Assembly (NCBI GenBank): GCA_905160935.1
Contig: CAJHZI010000192.1
Location: 663,501-727,500 of the forward strand
DNA: 64,000 nt
Direction: 5' to 3'
Origin: Enchytraeus crypticus
Taxonomy: Eukaryota > Annelida > Clitellata > Enchytraeida > Enchytraeidae
The notes below the pieces were generated by a model that was not told the DNA's origin, ran no database searches, and saw nothing but the letters and a program-made list of their open reading frames with translations. Both the position numbers and the translations under genes were made by a program. Shown one piece after another: positions 1-12,911 of this stretch; the stretch's first letter is position 1; each line of letters starts with the position of its first letter.

Positions 1-2490
1 ATAACCCGCTGTTTAGTTCTCTATTAGTATAATTCTTGGCAAAGATACGTGCAAGTTAAACCTTATTCGGCAGATGAAAATATCAATTTTCTGCGCACTG
101 TAAGCAATTCTTTGCTTCATACTTATGAGAAACCCAAATGAGGTTTTTCACAATGATATAAAATAGGTCTTAGTATTAAAGAGCCTAAATAATTTTTAGT
201 CTAAAGTTGTTAGTTTATTCAGCGTCTGCTGAATTTAGATTCTGCGAAATACATTCATACATTTATGAACATAGGCTAATATTCTGTACTTAATGTATAT
301 TTTTACTGAGATGTGTCATTCAAAACACCCTGTTTATAGAAGGTAAATTTTATGCTTTGCAGAATTAAGTATTATGCAGACAAAATTTGACTTTTGATCA
401 AAAGGCTGTTTCTGCCTACTTTGTATGTTTCATATATATAATCTATTTTATATATGATTAAAAATTCGATTAATAATAATAAAACTAAAAATAATAAACA
501 TTAGATGTGATCAAGATGTAATTCAGTTAATTAGCTCTAAGATCTCTCAGACAATCGGCAGTGATAATCTGGTTTTATTATAAAGATGTACTATTAGCAT
601 GTAATTTCGAGAAATGTCTGAAGTAAATAAATTGAAATGAATTAATGAAAGAAATAACTGAAGAAATGTCTGAAATGAAGGCATAAAATGTGCCTAATTT
701 CAACACTTACAAAATACGAATATTCTTAGAAGAAAACTATTTTTGGTCAGACTATTTTGTTAAATTTGATATTAATTCTTTTGTAATGGTGAAGTTGTAT
801 AATTGAATCTTTGCAATAATTATAATTGAATATATGTAAGGTTTAGAAACTTTAAATCTAATTTCAATCCATTGATAATTGAAAGTACTCGTAGAAGTAA
901 CATGAAAATCTATCCATTTATGGCAATGATTTCGCGTTATTTTGTATTTCGATGATTAATCAGCGCTTAGAGAGGGATAGTATCATAGCACTGGTTTTGG
1001 TACTTGTTAACTTTTCACTAATAGCTTTAATACTTTAATTATTGGTAAATATTCAGTGGCATTTTCATAAAATTGTGCTTATGAAATTTATTGTAGCATT
1101 TATTGCTCCTTTAGTCACTGCTATGCTATCGAACAGGAAACCGACGTTAAACTTGGCATTAGACTTTTTTGCTTTCTGATTATTTTACATTCTCAAATAT
1201 CGATTAATTAAAGGTTTTTAGGTCTGTGGAACCTTTTACCATGTTTTTTTCTAGGCAACCGAATTAATGGACGCACTAAGGGCACTTGTGTGCAATAATC
1301 AAATTAATCAATAAGGGGGATGGGTTTAACAAAATGTTTTTCAGTACTTCAATGGCAAGAACTTATTCTTCGGAAAATACAGAAAAAAAGCGAAAGCTAA
1401 TTTCAAATTTGCGAAGCACGGCCACTGTACCCAAACAATTTCTGGTTTTCAGTCTATTCTTCAGAGGCGGGCCAGCTTTCTGGAGTGTATTTACTGAGTG
1501 ATACAAATATTGTGTGCATAGGCAAATAGGCGGGAAGCGGAACAGGATGCGGGAAGCGAATGGGATGACGGGACTCGATGTATCCGTATTCTGCAGCATA
1601 ATGCTAGGAGGCTATAACCGTATAGCATAATACTAGTAGGCAATAACCGTGCAGCATAATACTGAATTAAGAAAAGAAAAGAAATATAAAGGTATAAGGT
1701 TTACCCGTGAATTAACTATACGGTCATTTTGCAATGTAACTGACAAGCAAGAAATGTCATCTTGGTTAATTACAACTGCGCAACACGTAGTCTTTACCTG
1801 GCAACAAAACTAAATGGATTTAATTGACATTTCAGTTTTCTAATATATGCGAATTAGCTCCAAGCTGAGAAATATGTAAGGTTTCTACTATAAGTTGGTC
1901 TTATAGCTATTTTTCTGAGGAGAACAACTAATTGCATACTCGAATGTAAACATACTATTTCTGATTAGATACTTCGGTTAAGACTTCTTTAAATCCAGTA
2001 TGCTACCATTGGGCTTTCTACATGTATTAACGTTTTTGTATTAGGTGCAGTTGGTTGTTTTCGTTCGTTTTATTTGTGTCCTGTCTTGTTTTACTGCGCT
2101 TTGTGTTTATTTTTATTCAGTTACAAATAAATGATCATGGTCTCCACTCTCGTTCTCTCTCTCTCTCTCTCTATTTGTAAAACATCGAGTTAAATATTAG
2201 TAAAAATAGATGAAGATGATGTAAATATTGAGGCTACTTCAAACTAATCTCAAATAAAGAAAATTATACATGCAGCTAGTCATTGATAAACCAGTGTCTC
2301 ACGCCGCTCACGGCCTACGTGCCTAGTAGATGATAGTAACATTTTGAACTAAAATGATAAGCATATACGTAGCTATATAGTTCATACAAATCCTAATCAT
2401 AGGATAAAACAAAAGAATCTTTTCAGATTCAACAACAAAATACAACTTTTCTACTATCTCATTTTAGGAACTGAGACCAACACGTAAACC
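1..2490. other. No gene seen
   Basis: AT-rich, unique-looking sequence. Short overlapping frames at 1,286-1,600 on both strands show no domain or splice logic. One CT microsatellite at 2,155-2,172. Confidence 0.6.
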
Positions 2491-2494
2491 TCCA

Positions 2495-2660
2495 TTCCTC
2501 GAGTATCCCTCTTTGGACTGATTCCACGGATTTTAGTTTGCACCATTTTTGGACCCCGCACTCTGCTCATCGGATTGGATTTGGTACCATAGTGCTCAAT
2601 GTTGTCAAGGACGACAGTAGCATTTTAATTCCGTTATTGTTGTTGTTGCTGTTTTATTTA
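2495..2660 (+). repeat. 3' UTR fragment of the same L2-like LINE
   Basis: Shares CTTTGGACTGATT, ATAGTGCTCAATGTTGTCA and GACAGTAGCATTTTAATT with 20,500-20,620, followed by a TTGTTGTTG tail. No coding part remains. Confidence 0.7.
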
Positions 2661-2959
2661 TTTTTTTGGGCATTCATACATTGAATTTTTAGTCAAATTA
2701 ATCGGTCAATGAACAAAGGGCTTCGTACTGAGCTCGTTGGATTCTATCAAGGTCATGCAGAAAAAAGTGTACACGCTGAATTAGACTAAATACATTAGAG
2801 CTCAGCCAACACAGAGTAGAGTTACAATCACGAAGTCCCATCATGGATCTTATATGGAGTGGAAGCTCTATCTATTATGGAAGCTAGGCTGTAAATTAAA
2901 TTTAATGTCTTTTGCATCTTACGAAATTCCAAAAGATATTCGGTAAGTTTAGGTTTACC

Positions 2960-3175
2960 CGTGTTGTATCCGGGTTGCGGAAGAATAGATCAACCGTGGA
3001 CTCCACAAAACGTAGAAGCGACAAAGCACTAGGATCCAATCCAACATCAGAAAGGTCGTTTGGGTAGTGATAGTCTAGGCTTCAGAAATTGATATAAAAT
3101 TGTCTAATCCCGACCCTAGCTAAATTGAAATTCAAGGTGAGATGATGATGATGAAGATGATGATGTTGCTCCTGA
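2960..3175 (+). repeat. LINE-like 3' end with GATGAT tail (family D)
   Basis: Contains TCCGGGTTGCGGAAGAATA, CGACAAAGCACTAGGATCC, CCCGACCCTAGC, and ends in GATGATGATGATGAAGATG. The same order occurs at 25.5, 28.3 and 47.7 kb. Confidence 0.7.
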
Positions 3176-3254
3176 TGATAATAATTTGGTAAGTTAAGGT
3201 TACAATTTTAATGAAAGCCTCCCTACATATTAAATAGACGTTATAACAACTCAC

Positions 3255-3400
3255 TATTATAAAATGCTAAAGTCAAGTTAATGTCAGTTTCCTGCTTGAT
3301 ATTATGCCAGTGACGAGGAGACAGGAGAGAACAGCATTTGAATCCTGCACATACTGATACGCTGTCCAGTAACTAGCCAACAAGCCACCAGTTCAACTCA
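3255..3400 (-). repeat. Diverged tRNA-derived SINE
   Basis: Weakly matches the SINE: AATGTCAGTTTCCTG, GCCAGTGACGAGG, then TTTGAATCCTGCACATACTG in the same order. The head is altered. A second comparably diverged copy lies at about 22,745-22,875. Confidence 0.5.
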
Positions 3401-3407
3401 TTATCCT

Positions 3408-3700
3408 CTAAACTCTATGCGTGTCCTTGTTGTTATAATTTGGGTCCATTTTGTTCTCTTTCTCTCTATTTATCTCTCTCTCTCTCTCAGTGCACTGCCT
3501 ACTGGCAGGTCCATGATATATAACGCCTCCAGTCTTATCGGTCTTCCGCTTTCTCTTCATGTCCACATATGCGTAGACCTTTAAGTCATCTAACATGATA
3601 TACCAGTATTCTTGTGGCTTATGTTAATGACGAGGTGGGCCCCTATGCCTTCCTCAGCTTCGACTAACATTTACTGTGCAGGGGCGTCATTTACTGAGAA
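3408..3700 (-). repeat. LINE family C 3' end with CT/GA microsatellite
   Basis: Minus strand encodes MLDDLKVYAYVDMKRKRK and GGVIYHGPASRQCT, then passes into a GA run. The upstream portion (GAAGCTGAGGAAGGCATAGG) also occurs in the 24.8-kb copy. Confidence 0.75.
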
Positions 3701-4990
3701 AACTACCCTGTCTACCCATCATATCCTAGTTAAAAACTTTAAATTGAATAAGTCATTGTTGTGAGAATAAATCATTTTCTACATTTGTAACACTGCGTTA
3801 AGTAGTTTCGTTTTTAATCAATCAAACTGTATTCGAAGCTCTTATATAATTCGCAGAGCCGTCACACTATACCGTATTGTTCAGTCTCACAGCTGTTATA
3901 TTCCGCTGACGATGTAGCTATTACTAGAAAACACGTGTCAAGTGCCACATACATAGCGTGAAATATGGCAGAAACTTCTCCATTCGGCCAATAAAGAATC
4001 CCGAAGCTAGATGGTAATTAGATTTAGCGACGGAACAGTCTACATATCATTTGCACAACAAGCCTATGTGTACTGCATCTGACCGTAGTCTCCTCTTAAT
4101 AGAATGAGTAAGACCTTCCCAGAACATTCAATATTTATTTAACTGGGTCAGCACATAGGACGTGACCTAAACGTATGTACAAGTAGATTCTATAATCTCT
4201 GTGTATATCATTCTACTACAACTTGCAATAACAATTTAACGTCCGCTCTTCACCTGGACTGTAACTATTTAACGAGTGGTGATTTTGAAGTGAATCCAGT
4301 CACCTAAATGATTAACTCTTTAAAATAGCATTGATTTGATATGAATTGTAGATACCGACGAATTTTTTAGTAAAGCCAATATGAGCTTAACATGTTTCGT
4401 ACAGTATTAAAGTTAGATTATCAGCTTCAGTGCACTGCCAAGTGGCAGGTTCAAGGTACATATTCGTATTAAAAATCTGTTTTTAAGAGCACTCCTGAGA
4501 TAAAAAAGTTAATCCCTTCACAAAGTCAATACGTTATGTAGCCTATAGCTTGGGAAAATTATGGCTTCTGAGGTGGTTTCTCGTTGCCTTCCTGAGTATA
4601 ATACCATTTAAAGTTAGATTATAAGCCACCGAAATCAGCTCATAGATTCGACATTAAAAACCTGGAGTCTAGTAGGTTAGAATTAAATAAACCTGAATTA
4701 ACTATTTTAATGACGGATAATCAGAACTAAAATGAAACAACTTGCAATAACAATTTAACGTCTGTTCTATACCCGAGTGCTTTTTCAGTAGCTAGAGTAT
4801 ATGCTTATGTATCAGATATAAATGTAGCTTTGTGTTTTTAGAGGACCTTCAGTGAAATGAACCGCTTATAGTAAAATTGGATTTACTGATACGACTGAAA
4901 TATGATATCTGGCTTTCGATATTATGTTCTGTGCAGAGCATCAGCCAGATTGATCTACTAGAGATCAGTGTAAAAATGCATAATCAGTGC

Positions 4991-5024
4991 AAAATAGCAT
5001 TTGTGTGCACACAAATGCTATTTT
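4991..5024. repeat. 34-bp perfect palindrome
   Basis: The 17-base arm AAAATAGCATTTGTGTG is followed directly by its exact reverse complement. A further copy of the right arm (GCGCACACAAATGCTATTTTA) starts at 5,049. Confidence 0.95.
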
Positions 5025-5534
5025 GTAAATCAGACTAAGCACTGACTTTGCGCACACAAATGCTATTTTATAAATATGCTGTGCATTTTTTGCAATTACC
5101 GTACTAGCGACGTTTTATATTGTTTTCCTTAGTATGAAATGAGGTTATTCATTTATGCCTTGATTTGATAAGCATAATAAAAGAAATCGTTGGTGTTAAC
5201 TACACTCTACTCGGCCAATTTCATTTGCATATGAAAGCAAATGTTTATAGAGTTACCTTATGTTTGCTTCACCTTTTTTAAACCTTGTATCGATTCGTGA
5301 TTCATTGTAATTTGTAATTATTTTCCAAGCGAAATGTTTACAATTATTGTAAAAACCAATAAAATGCAGTACAATAATTACAATAAAAATAGAATGCAAT
5401 AAAATGAAGTCCTCAAAATGTGATATACTACACCCATTGTCTGTACCTAAGACATAAAGTATATGTTCCTCTGAAAATATCTCTGACTAGTGATTTTAAA
5501 TAAACCTATGTGCGCTTGATAATGATAATAACTA

Positions 5535-5735
5535 GCACATTCACCTCTACCTTTCTCCAAAGTTGAATAAACAGTGTTATCCGGATATGTTAGGTTGACA
5601 CCCACATGTATTTCTAATGTACAATTTATTGAGGTCGGATTAACGGGAGTCCACGGTGCAGGCGGCTTACTTAATTCCAAGTTATGGACTCGTTTTCCGT
5701 CAACCGGAGCGATAAAATTCAATCTAGCGAAGGTG
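5535..5735 (-). CDS. Possible orphan exon or coding remnant
   Basis: The minus frame reads LNFIAPVDGKRVHNLELSKP and then a proline/threonine-rich stretch ending VYSTLEKG. Its composition looks more protein-like and GC-richer than the surroundings. A possible acceptor (GCTAG) and donor (AAAG|GTAGAG) bracket it, but both are weak. I do not recognise the family. It may equally be chance. Confidence 0.25.
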
Positions 5736-5934
5736 GTTTTCTTCAGACATCTAACAGTGCAAGAACTATAAGCGTCTGCTGCATTTTAACGATCCGACGG
5801 AAACTTTGTACTGAAAGTGCACTTTAAAAGCCTATAAAGCTAAGTTTAACGTCTATTTCAGCACGAGAGCTATTGAAATGTTGTCCAACGTAATATTTTT
5901 ATATGATTTTTAGATTTTTGAGAAAGTTTAACAC

Positions 5935-6910
5935 AGGGCACATTAGGTGAAGATGCTAGAAATTTTGACAAGCTTTTGAGTGGATTGGAGATATGGAAGA
6001 TCAATCATGAATCTTTACAGGAATCTAAAGCAGTTATCAAAGCCCAAAGGGAATCATCGAAAAAAGGTGGAATAAGACGGTGAGTAAGACAAGGCTATTG
6101 CATGTTACGACTTTTATTTAACATTTGCGCAGAAGCAATGATGAAGGAAGCACTGGATAGCATTGAAGAATGAATGAAATCGAAATTAGACTAATGAAAG
6201 ATGTAGATTTACAGAAGATCAAGGCATGATTGCTAGCAGCGAAGTGGGTTTACAGAAAATTGTAGATGGTCTCATCAGTTATACATTAAAGTATGGAATG
6301 AAATTAATATTAAAAAACCAAAGTTATGAGAGTGTCTCGGAAGAAGGAAGAGTCAATAAAGAAATAGATGGCACGAAGTAGAATAGCCTAGGTAAATAGT
6401 TTCAAATATTTAGGACTTAAGATATCAGAAGATTGGAAATGTGGAACAAAAATAACATGTAGAATTGCTCAAACCAGATAGACATCCTGCAAGAGATAAT
6501 AACTCGTAAAATAGCTTTAAAAATTCACGAAGATAAAGATCGCAAAGAATTTAGTGAGGACCAAGCTCCTGTACGGTTGTGAAACATGGAAGTTGAGAAA
6601 TAAGGATATCAGGAAACTGAAAGCATTCGAAACGTGGCTATTAAGAAGACTGAAGACGATCAAATGGACTGACAAAATAACGAACGAAGTGCCATATAGG
6701 GTTGACAACTTGGCATAGATTAACATTTAATAAAAACCATGAAGAATAAAAAGTAAAATTAATAAGTCATGACCTGAGAGAGAATGTCTTACTGAAAGAG
6801 GTAATTGAAGGAAAGAATGGAAGGAAAAAGATTAGAGAAAGATGGAGACTTGGGATGCTGGATAATTTAATAGCGAATTCCTATGCTGATATGAAGAGAA
6901 AGTCAAAGAA
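5935..6910 (+). pseudogene. Decayed non-LTR reverse transcriptase (LINE family C)
   Basis: Across several frames it reads AEAMMKEALDSIEE, a degraded active site (FTEDQGMIASSE in place of FADDQ), IVDGLISYTLKYGMK, KVMRVS-like residues, SFKYLGLKISEDWKCGTKI and finally MLDNLIANSYADMKRK. The order matches the palm-to-C-terminus of an endonuclease-type LINE. Many stops and frameshifts make it inactive. Clade (RTE-like or other) is uncertain. Confidence 0.75.
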
Positions 6911-8515
6911 TAGAAATACGTTTAGAACTTACGGTTCTGGTCTGGATATATTTCTAACTTCTTGTTTTGAAGATTCATCAACTGTTTTCGTGTTGATACT
7001 GCAAAGTATAAATATAAACATCAGTTATTTTTCATTAAAATTTTTATTTAATAAAAATACCAAAACCGGTCTTACAACCTGTAACAGTTCACAAACACTA
7101 CAGCCAATATAACACATGCAACGAGTAAACACAAACTAAATGTGAGCCATGGTGAACTAAAGTGAAAAATTAAAAAATTAAATTTAGATAAATAATGAAA
7201 TAGGTATACGCGTCAATTCAAATATCTAAGTAATTGTACAATTTTGGACATGGTGATAGCGGAATTGACTTTAGTTGTGCGGGGTTTTATGCAGAAGTTG
7301 AGGAAATAGAAGTAAGACCACATGAGAAGCGAATCTTTCCCAAATGAGAGTTACTTAGATTTTTGGGAAATGCAAGGCTCTGACATTCGATCAATTATAT
7401 TATTTGTCTAATATTCTATGTGTTCTATAGTGATCGAGGTAAAACCTCACAAGTAGTATGAATATAATAATTAGACCTGATATTTACAAAACTCGTATTT
7501 GTATTATATATACTGTATATATATATATGTATAGATATTTATATATATACTGTATTATATATATATACTTGCATACTGTATAAATATGCCGTATATATAT
7601 ATATATATATATATATCCATCTTCACATGTAGGCCCTGTACTAAAAATTATTCATTTGAAATTAAAAAATTACAAATCGATGAGGAAATGCAGTGTAAAG
7701 GTTTTACAGTATTCGACTTGGTCGCGAGTACCATGGTCCTAGGATTGTCAAATCTAATTGATTTATAGAGCCCCTGGGCTCTAACGACCCAGAAACTTGC
7801 TACCTATTGGTGTATCAATAGCATGGATATGATTCAAATTAAAATTTAATGATTTTAAATCATGGAGAGGACTTCTTTAAACTGTGTCAGTATCTTGTAA
7901 AGCAGTCTCGAAGACATTTCATCTGTCAGTATATTGCTATAGAATGATCATTTTATTAAGAAATGTTATTGGTTAACTGAATATATTTAAATATTTAAAC
8001 CAGCAAAACATTACATTTATATAAAACCAATCATTTCTTTATTTTATTGAACAGGTTAAGGTACTGTATTGTATACTTAAGGTTCTTATTCGATCACAGA
8101 AGTTTAATTATTAACATCATACATAATAAGCAAGGTTATTATTTAGTAAGTTTATTAAACATCAGTGCAGCGATCATTTATTCTGCACTAGAAATTGCCT
8201 TCTAGTCATATAAGCAAAGAGTCATTAGGAGTTAGACAAGTAACTTGTAATATCGGTTGCAAATGTTGTCATTGTACCCTGCACATTGAATAAACGATGC
8301 TATTGATTTATATCAAGCTATGACACGTCTCGTTGAAGTAATATACAGCACCTTACACCTGCAGGTCTATAACTTTCCTGTTAAAAGCTATTTTCAGAAC
8401 TCAAAAATGTGGGGTGATTTTGGGTTTGATATATTTAAATATACAGGAAAATAAAATAAAAATGTAGTAAATTTGAAGAATCTATTTTTTCATCATTATA
8501 ATTATATTTCAAAAT
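6910..8515. other. No gene seen
   Basis: AT-rich spacer with TA microsatellites at 7,500-7,615. Nothing coding recognised. Confidence 0.6.
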
Positions 8516-8518
8516 TTA

Positions 8519-8560
8519 ATCATTATCATCATCATCATCATCATCGTCATCATCATCATT

Positions 8561-8593
<33 letters not shown>

Positions 8594-8695
8594 GTCATAT
8601 AATCTTCCCCTCAATCCCCGCTTAACTAGGTTCGGGATGCGAATAAACCTTCTATATTCCTCTCTGTCCCATATACATAATATCACAGGTAGATC
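8519..8695 (-). repeat. Family D 3' end with long CAT/ATG microsatellite
   Basis: A (CAT)n tract at 8,519-8,594 precedes TCTTCCCCTCAATCCCCGC and TTCGGGATGCGAATA, the reverse of the family D end. A similar minus-strand copy is at 21,628-21,775. Confidence 0.65.
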
Positions 8696-9488
8696 TCCTA
8701 TAGGCCCTACAGTACTATGCACTCAGTCTTGTCACGAATTTGAATTAAAGATCAAAATGAACTGAAGGCGTATATTTTGCAGTGACATCAACTTGATGTT
8801 TAGATCGATGGTGTGCTCTTTGATAGTTGATATGATACTTAGTGTCTGAACCGTATCTGAGAAAGTGTACATAGGAGTACAGGATTATGATAAATTTGTA
8901 TTTGTTTATGTTGCTACTTGTTTCTATTATGATTTTATGTAAGAACTTAGTCCTTCGCTGTTATAAATTAGTGGCAAAACATTATTGTTTTCTCCCTCTG
9001 TTTAATACTTTTTAATATCTACTAAATTTCATTATATCTGCATGCTGTACATGTATATATATTATCGTTATTGTTTATCTTATTTTCTGCCAAACAATAC
9101 GCTCAAGAAAGGTATTCTTAATCATCGTGATTAGCGTTAATTAGGAGCGCAGCTCTATCGACACATTTGGCAATCCCGCAATATTGAAAAGTATTATCTT
9201 CGAGATGGTTCATCATTGACTTCATGGGCTTCTACTGGACGTCTCTAATCATAAGCGAAGTAAACTTTGGTCTGTTTTGCACTGCCCAGGCACTAGAATT
9301 ATCTTTCAATGTAAAACTGAAAATAATACTAATTAGAGCATGTTGTTGCTCTACTAACTGTGTAGTGATTCTTGTAGTACGATCAGTATCGCCGGTTTAT
9401 TATGATGATAAGACTCTTAACCTGGGAGACCCTTAGCATATATAGTCTGCGTACTACGGCTTAAACTTATTTTTTAAGTTTCAGTAGA

Positions 9489-9626
9489 GCTGGTAAAGCC
9501 AATGTTAACGTCACTTTCCTCACTAGAAAGCTATGTCAGAGACGGGCGAGCTATAAAATCTGGATCTGAACCCCGCACATACTGATCCGCAGTCGAATAT
9601 GTTACCGACATCGCCACTGGCTCCAG
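9489..9626 (-). repeat. tRNA-derived SINE, copy 1
   Basis: On the minus strand it has an A-box-like TGGCGATGTCGG, a degenerate B-box region (GGTTCAGATCC), then a tail ending GAGGAAA...GACGTTAACATTGGC. Clearly related copies lie at 19.6, 26.1, 26.6, 31.2 and 50.9 kb. Confidence 0.75.
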
Positions 9627-10127
9627 CCAGTTCTTTATTTCAAAGCAGTGAGATAGTACGACAAAGGCTAGCATTGATGCAATTTTCAAATACGAACATT
9701 CTAGCAATATTGCTGATATAAATTTCCAAGACTCGTAAAACAAATAAGAAAATCGGTACGCTACTTCAAACTTTAGCAGGGAGGATTTTAGTAAGATCGC
9801 AATGTGTACCCCATTCAGGTGTTTTTATCCCACCCCCACCCCCAACAGACTAAAGCACGCTGCGCATTTCTTCTATTTCTCATATTTCTATTTTTATAGC
9901 TTCCTATATTTTCCTACTCCTACCCCTCTAATTCACCAATTATGCTACTTGCGACTTTATTGACATTGTAAGGAGTCTGAGGACGCCCCTGGCCCTATTT
10001 TTGGTTTGGAATAATTTCTGCCTCCACAAATTATGGGATAATAATCTAGGGCAGCTTACTTACAGCATGCAGACCTAGGATTTACCTGCAGCAGATTTCT
10101 GCAACTGCACTAGAGCCTTTATTCTAA

Positions 10128-10223
10128 ATTGTCTCTCTCTCCCTCTCTCTGTGCTTCTCTCTCTCTCTCTCTCTCACCGACTTCTTTATCGCTCTCCCTC
10201 TCTCTCCCTCTCTCTCTCAGGCT

Positions 10224-10264
<41 letters not shown>
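10128..10264. repeat. CT microsatellite
   Basis: Interrupted (CT)n. Other CT/GA runs: 2,155-2,172; 3,460-3,490; 23,515-23,557; 37,747-37,772; 49,055-49,095. Confidence 0.9.
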
Positions 10265-10267
<3 letters not shown>

Positions 10268-10966
10268 CTTCCATCATCAAGGAGACATGAAATTGGGTTA
10301 GAGGCCGATGCGTTAATTGCATCCGCAGTTCTTAAATTATCCGTTAAAATACATTTACAAGAAATCACCCTCTACATTAACTTTACTATACTTCGTTACT
10401 CTATAATATTTCGTTTGTTTTGTTTGACATTCAGATTCGTCAACTTTCTGGTTATTAGACTAATGCTATAATTAAGTATAAAATAAGACCTCAATTAGAT
10501 TAATAACATCTAATGTTTAACAGCAAATTTTATTATATAGGTCACACTGTAACTAAAATGAGAGATGTTGAAGAAAATAACTAACACGTTGACCATGCTG
10601 AATAGACCTTTCCTGGTAAATGCAATATCTACACTGATACATATTTAAAGGAGGACATTTTCAATGATGGATTGCTTAATAACAGCGCAGGAGTGAAAAG
10701 AACGAAACAATAATAACTATATAGACTGACTATATGTATAGTTACGATTTTAATGTAACCCGATATTAAATGCATAGTTGTCTAAAAACAACATTATTAT
10801 TATACTATTCATTGACTTCATTGATATACTAATTTATATATATATATATGTATATATTTTCATCAAAAAAGTAAGAATGGAATTTATATATTATAGTCTG
10901 GCCACAGTATACTAGTTTTAAACGTAATACCATGTTAGCGTATCTGTGAGACCTCATTGGTAAATG

Positions 10967-10988
10967 ACAGGTCTATGATATAAAACAG

Positions 10989-11037
<49 letters not shown>

Positions 11038-11215
11038 CAGAGAGAGTTTATGAAAAGACATAGCTCTCTCTCTTAGTGCACTGCCAATTGGCAGGTCCAT
11101 GGTATAAAGCGCTTCCATTCATCTCCATCTTTCATTTTCGTCTTTATGTCCTGCTACGAGTGGATTTTTAAAATCATCTTTAACATTTCTTTTGATATAC
11201 CATTATTCATGGGGA
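10967..11215 (-). repeat. LINE family C 3' end with long GA microsatellite
   Basis: Contains GTGCACTGCCAATTGGCAGG and CATCTTTAACATTTC as in other family C ends, bordered by a (GA)n tract at 10,990-11,035. Confidence 0.7.
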
Positions 11216-11922
11216 GAAAAGAGATATAACAAATTATAATTATACAAAGAATATTTACTAGAAGACTAAAAGCTTTTAGTTTTACAGACCTCTCAGCTTG
11301 CAGACTGATATTAAAAATATTTACTCATATTTGAATTCTGAGGCCATTGCTCGAGGCTGAAGTAGATATTTAGTCTCTATGGATGAAAAGCCATAAATCA
11401 CTAACATTCACAAACCGCGTTGGTTTCACTTCTAAATCCAGTCTTTAGTGTCATCACCCCAGGACGTGCGGTTCTGGGATTCGTTTGATTTCCATTGGGG
11501 TCTAGAGACAAATGAAAACCATAAAGTTCTCCACCCCCCATTCTCACAAACAATGACTGTCAGATTTATTTCAGTTCAATGTAAGCTCATTTCAGCTTTT
11601 TGTGCTTTACTACTTACTAATCAATGTATATATATGTATATATAAATAATATATAATAATAAATAATATATTACGAATAATATATAAATAATATAAAGAA
11701 TATGTATGTCTAATACATGTATATATAATATGTACATATATGTAAATATAAAGAATATATATGCTAATACATGCATTGATAATATGTAGGCCTATATAAA
11801 TGTAAATATATAGGCTTATAGGTATATACATTATATATATATAAGTATACATGTATATATATTTATATATAGGCTTATATATATATATATATATAATATA
11901 TATGTATATATATATATATATA

Positions 11923-12911
11923 CAGGGTGAGTAAAAAAAGATTACACCTGCAAAAAGTTTTAATATATCAGGCTACTGTCAATATTTTCCAATAAAACTT
12001 TTACCGATTTACTAAAGGATTAATTTCTGATGGGGTGGCCAATTTTCATCCATTTTGGTACATAGATTGGCCAGTTATGCAAGTTTCGGCAGAGCAACCC
12101 CCAATTTTTTTATGTACTGTAAATGTAAATTATATGTAATTTTATTTTTATTTTGGCCCTGAAAAGGGCCTTTGTAGTGGTTCAGAAAGAACCAGTTGTA
12201 TCTGCTAGCATTGCTGGCTATTCCATATGCTTTCCTCCCGCTGCTACGCAGGACTGCAATCGCTTTCGGAACGCTAGGACAGCCTCCAGTTGATTCCAGC
12301 TTGGGGCACTCTCTCCCAGATCGATTTTAGCACTTCCTGCAGTTCTGTCTTGTTTTTAGGCTTCGGCTGGTGTTTCTGATAGAGATGCAGCATGGTTCCC
12401 CAGACATAGTAATCCAAAGGATTTAGATCGGGAGAGTTTAGAGGCAATTCATTCTTCATAATGAAATCCGGGTTTCTCTCGCTGATCCATTCCTGTGCAT
12501 GACGAGATGCGTAAGCCATACAGAATGATGCGTGAGCCATACAGAGATGCAGAATGGTACTCCACCATTCTGCTGAAAGATGAAACCATTGTTATGAAGA
12601 GCATGGCAATCATCAAACAGCTCCGGAAGTAAAGTGTTGACGTAATACTGAGAGTTCACCTTTATCTTCTCGTCAATGAAGTGCAATCTGCCCTTACCGT
12701 TGTAGCAAACGCAATTTTTAGGTAATAATGGGCGGTTGCTCTGCTGAAGCTTGCATAACTGGCCAATCTATGTACCAAAATGGATGAAAATTGGCCACCC
12801 CATCAGAAATTAATCCTTTAGTAAATCGGTAAAAGCTTTATTGGAAAATATTGACAGTAGCCTGATATATTAAAACTTTTTGCAGGTGTAATCTTTTTTT
12901 TACTCACCCTG
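11923..12911 (-). mobile_element. Mariner-type element with disrupted transposase
   Basis: It begins CAGGGTGAGTAAAAAAAG and ends with the reverse complement, flanked by TA on both sides, inside a TA microsatellite. The inverted repeats extend about 80 bases. The minus strand encodes the C-terminal half of a mariner transposase: HFIDEKIKVNSQYYVNTLLP near 12,620-12,690, then FIFQQN, ISERNPDFI, NSPDLNPLDYYVW and KPKNKTELQEVL, ending in a shifted frame at GGKHMEYSQQC and a stop at about 12,205. The N-terminal DNA-binding half is missing. The second catalytic Asp of QQDG is Asn. A short internal duplication lies at about 12,505-12,550. It is not autonomous. Confidence 0.9.
12155..12193 (-). promoter_or_regulatory. 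Histone-type 3' stem-loop motif in the mariner 3' region
   Basis: On the minus strand, just after the transposase stop, there is a hairpin GGTTCTTTCTGAACC (12,179-12,193) and then CAAA followed by GGCCCTTTTCAGGGCC (12,155-12,170). The latter fits the metazoan replication-dependent histone mRNA stem-loop (six-base stem, UUUC loop). Function in the element is unknown. Confidence 0.55.

Noticed and set aside
8516-8722. Poly-Asp frame
   Set aside because: Product of the CAT trinucleotide tract at a LINE end.
11610-11852. Tyr/Ile-rich frames across TA repeats (also at 18,054-18,458, 18,974-19,234, 24,318-24,521)
   Set aside because: Translations of (TA)n microsatellites; no domain or conservation.
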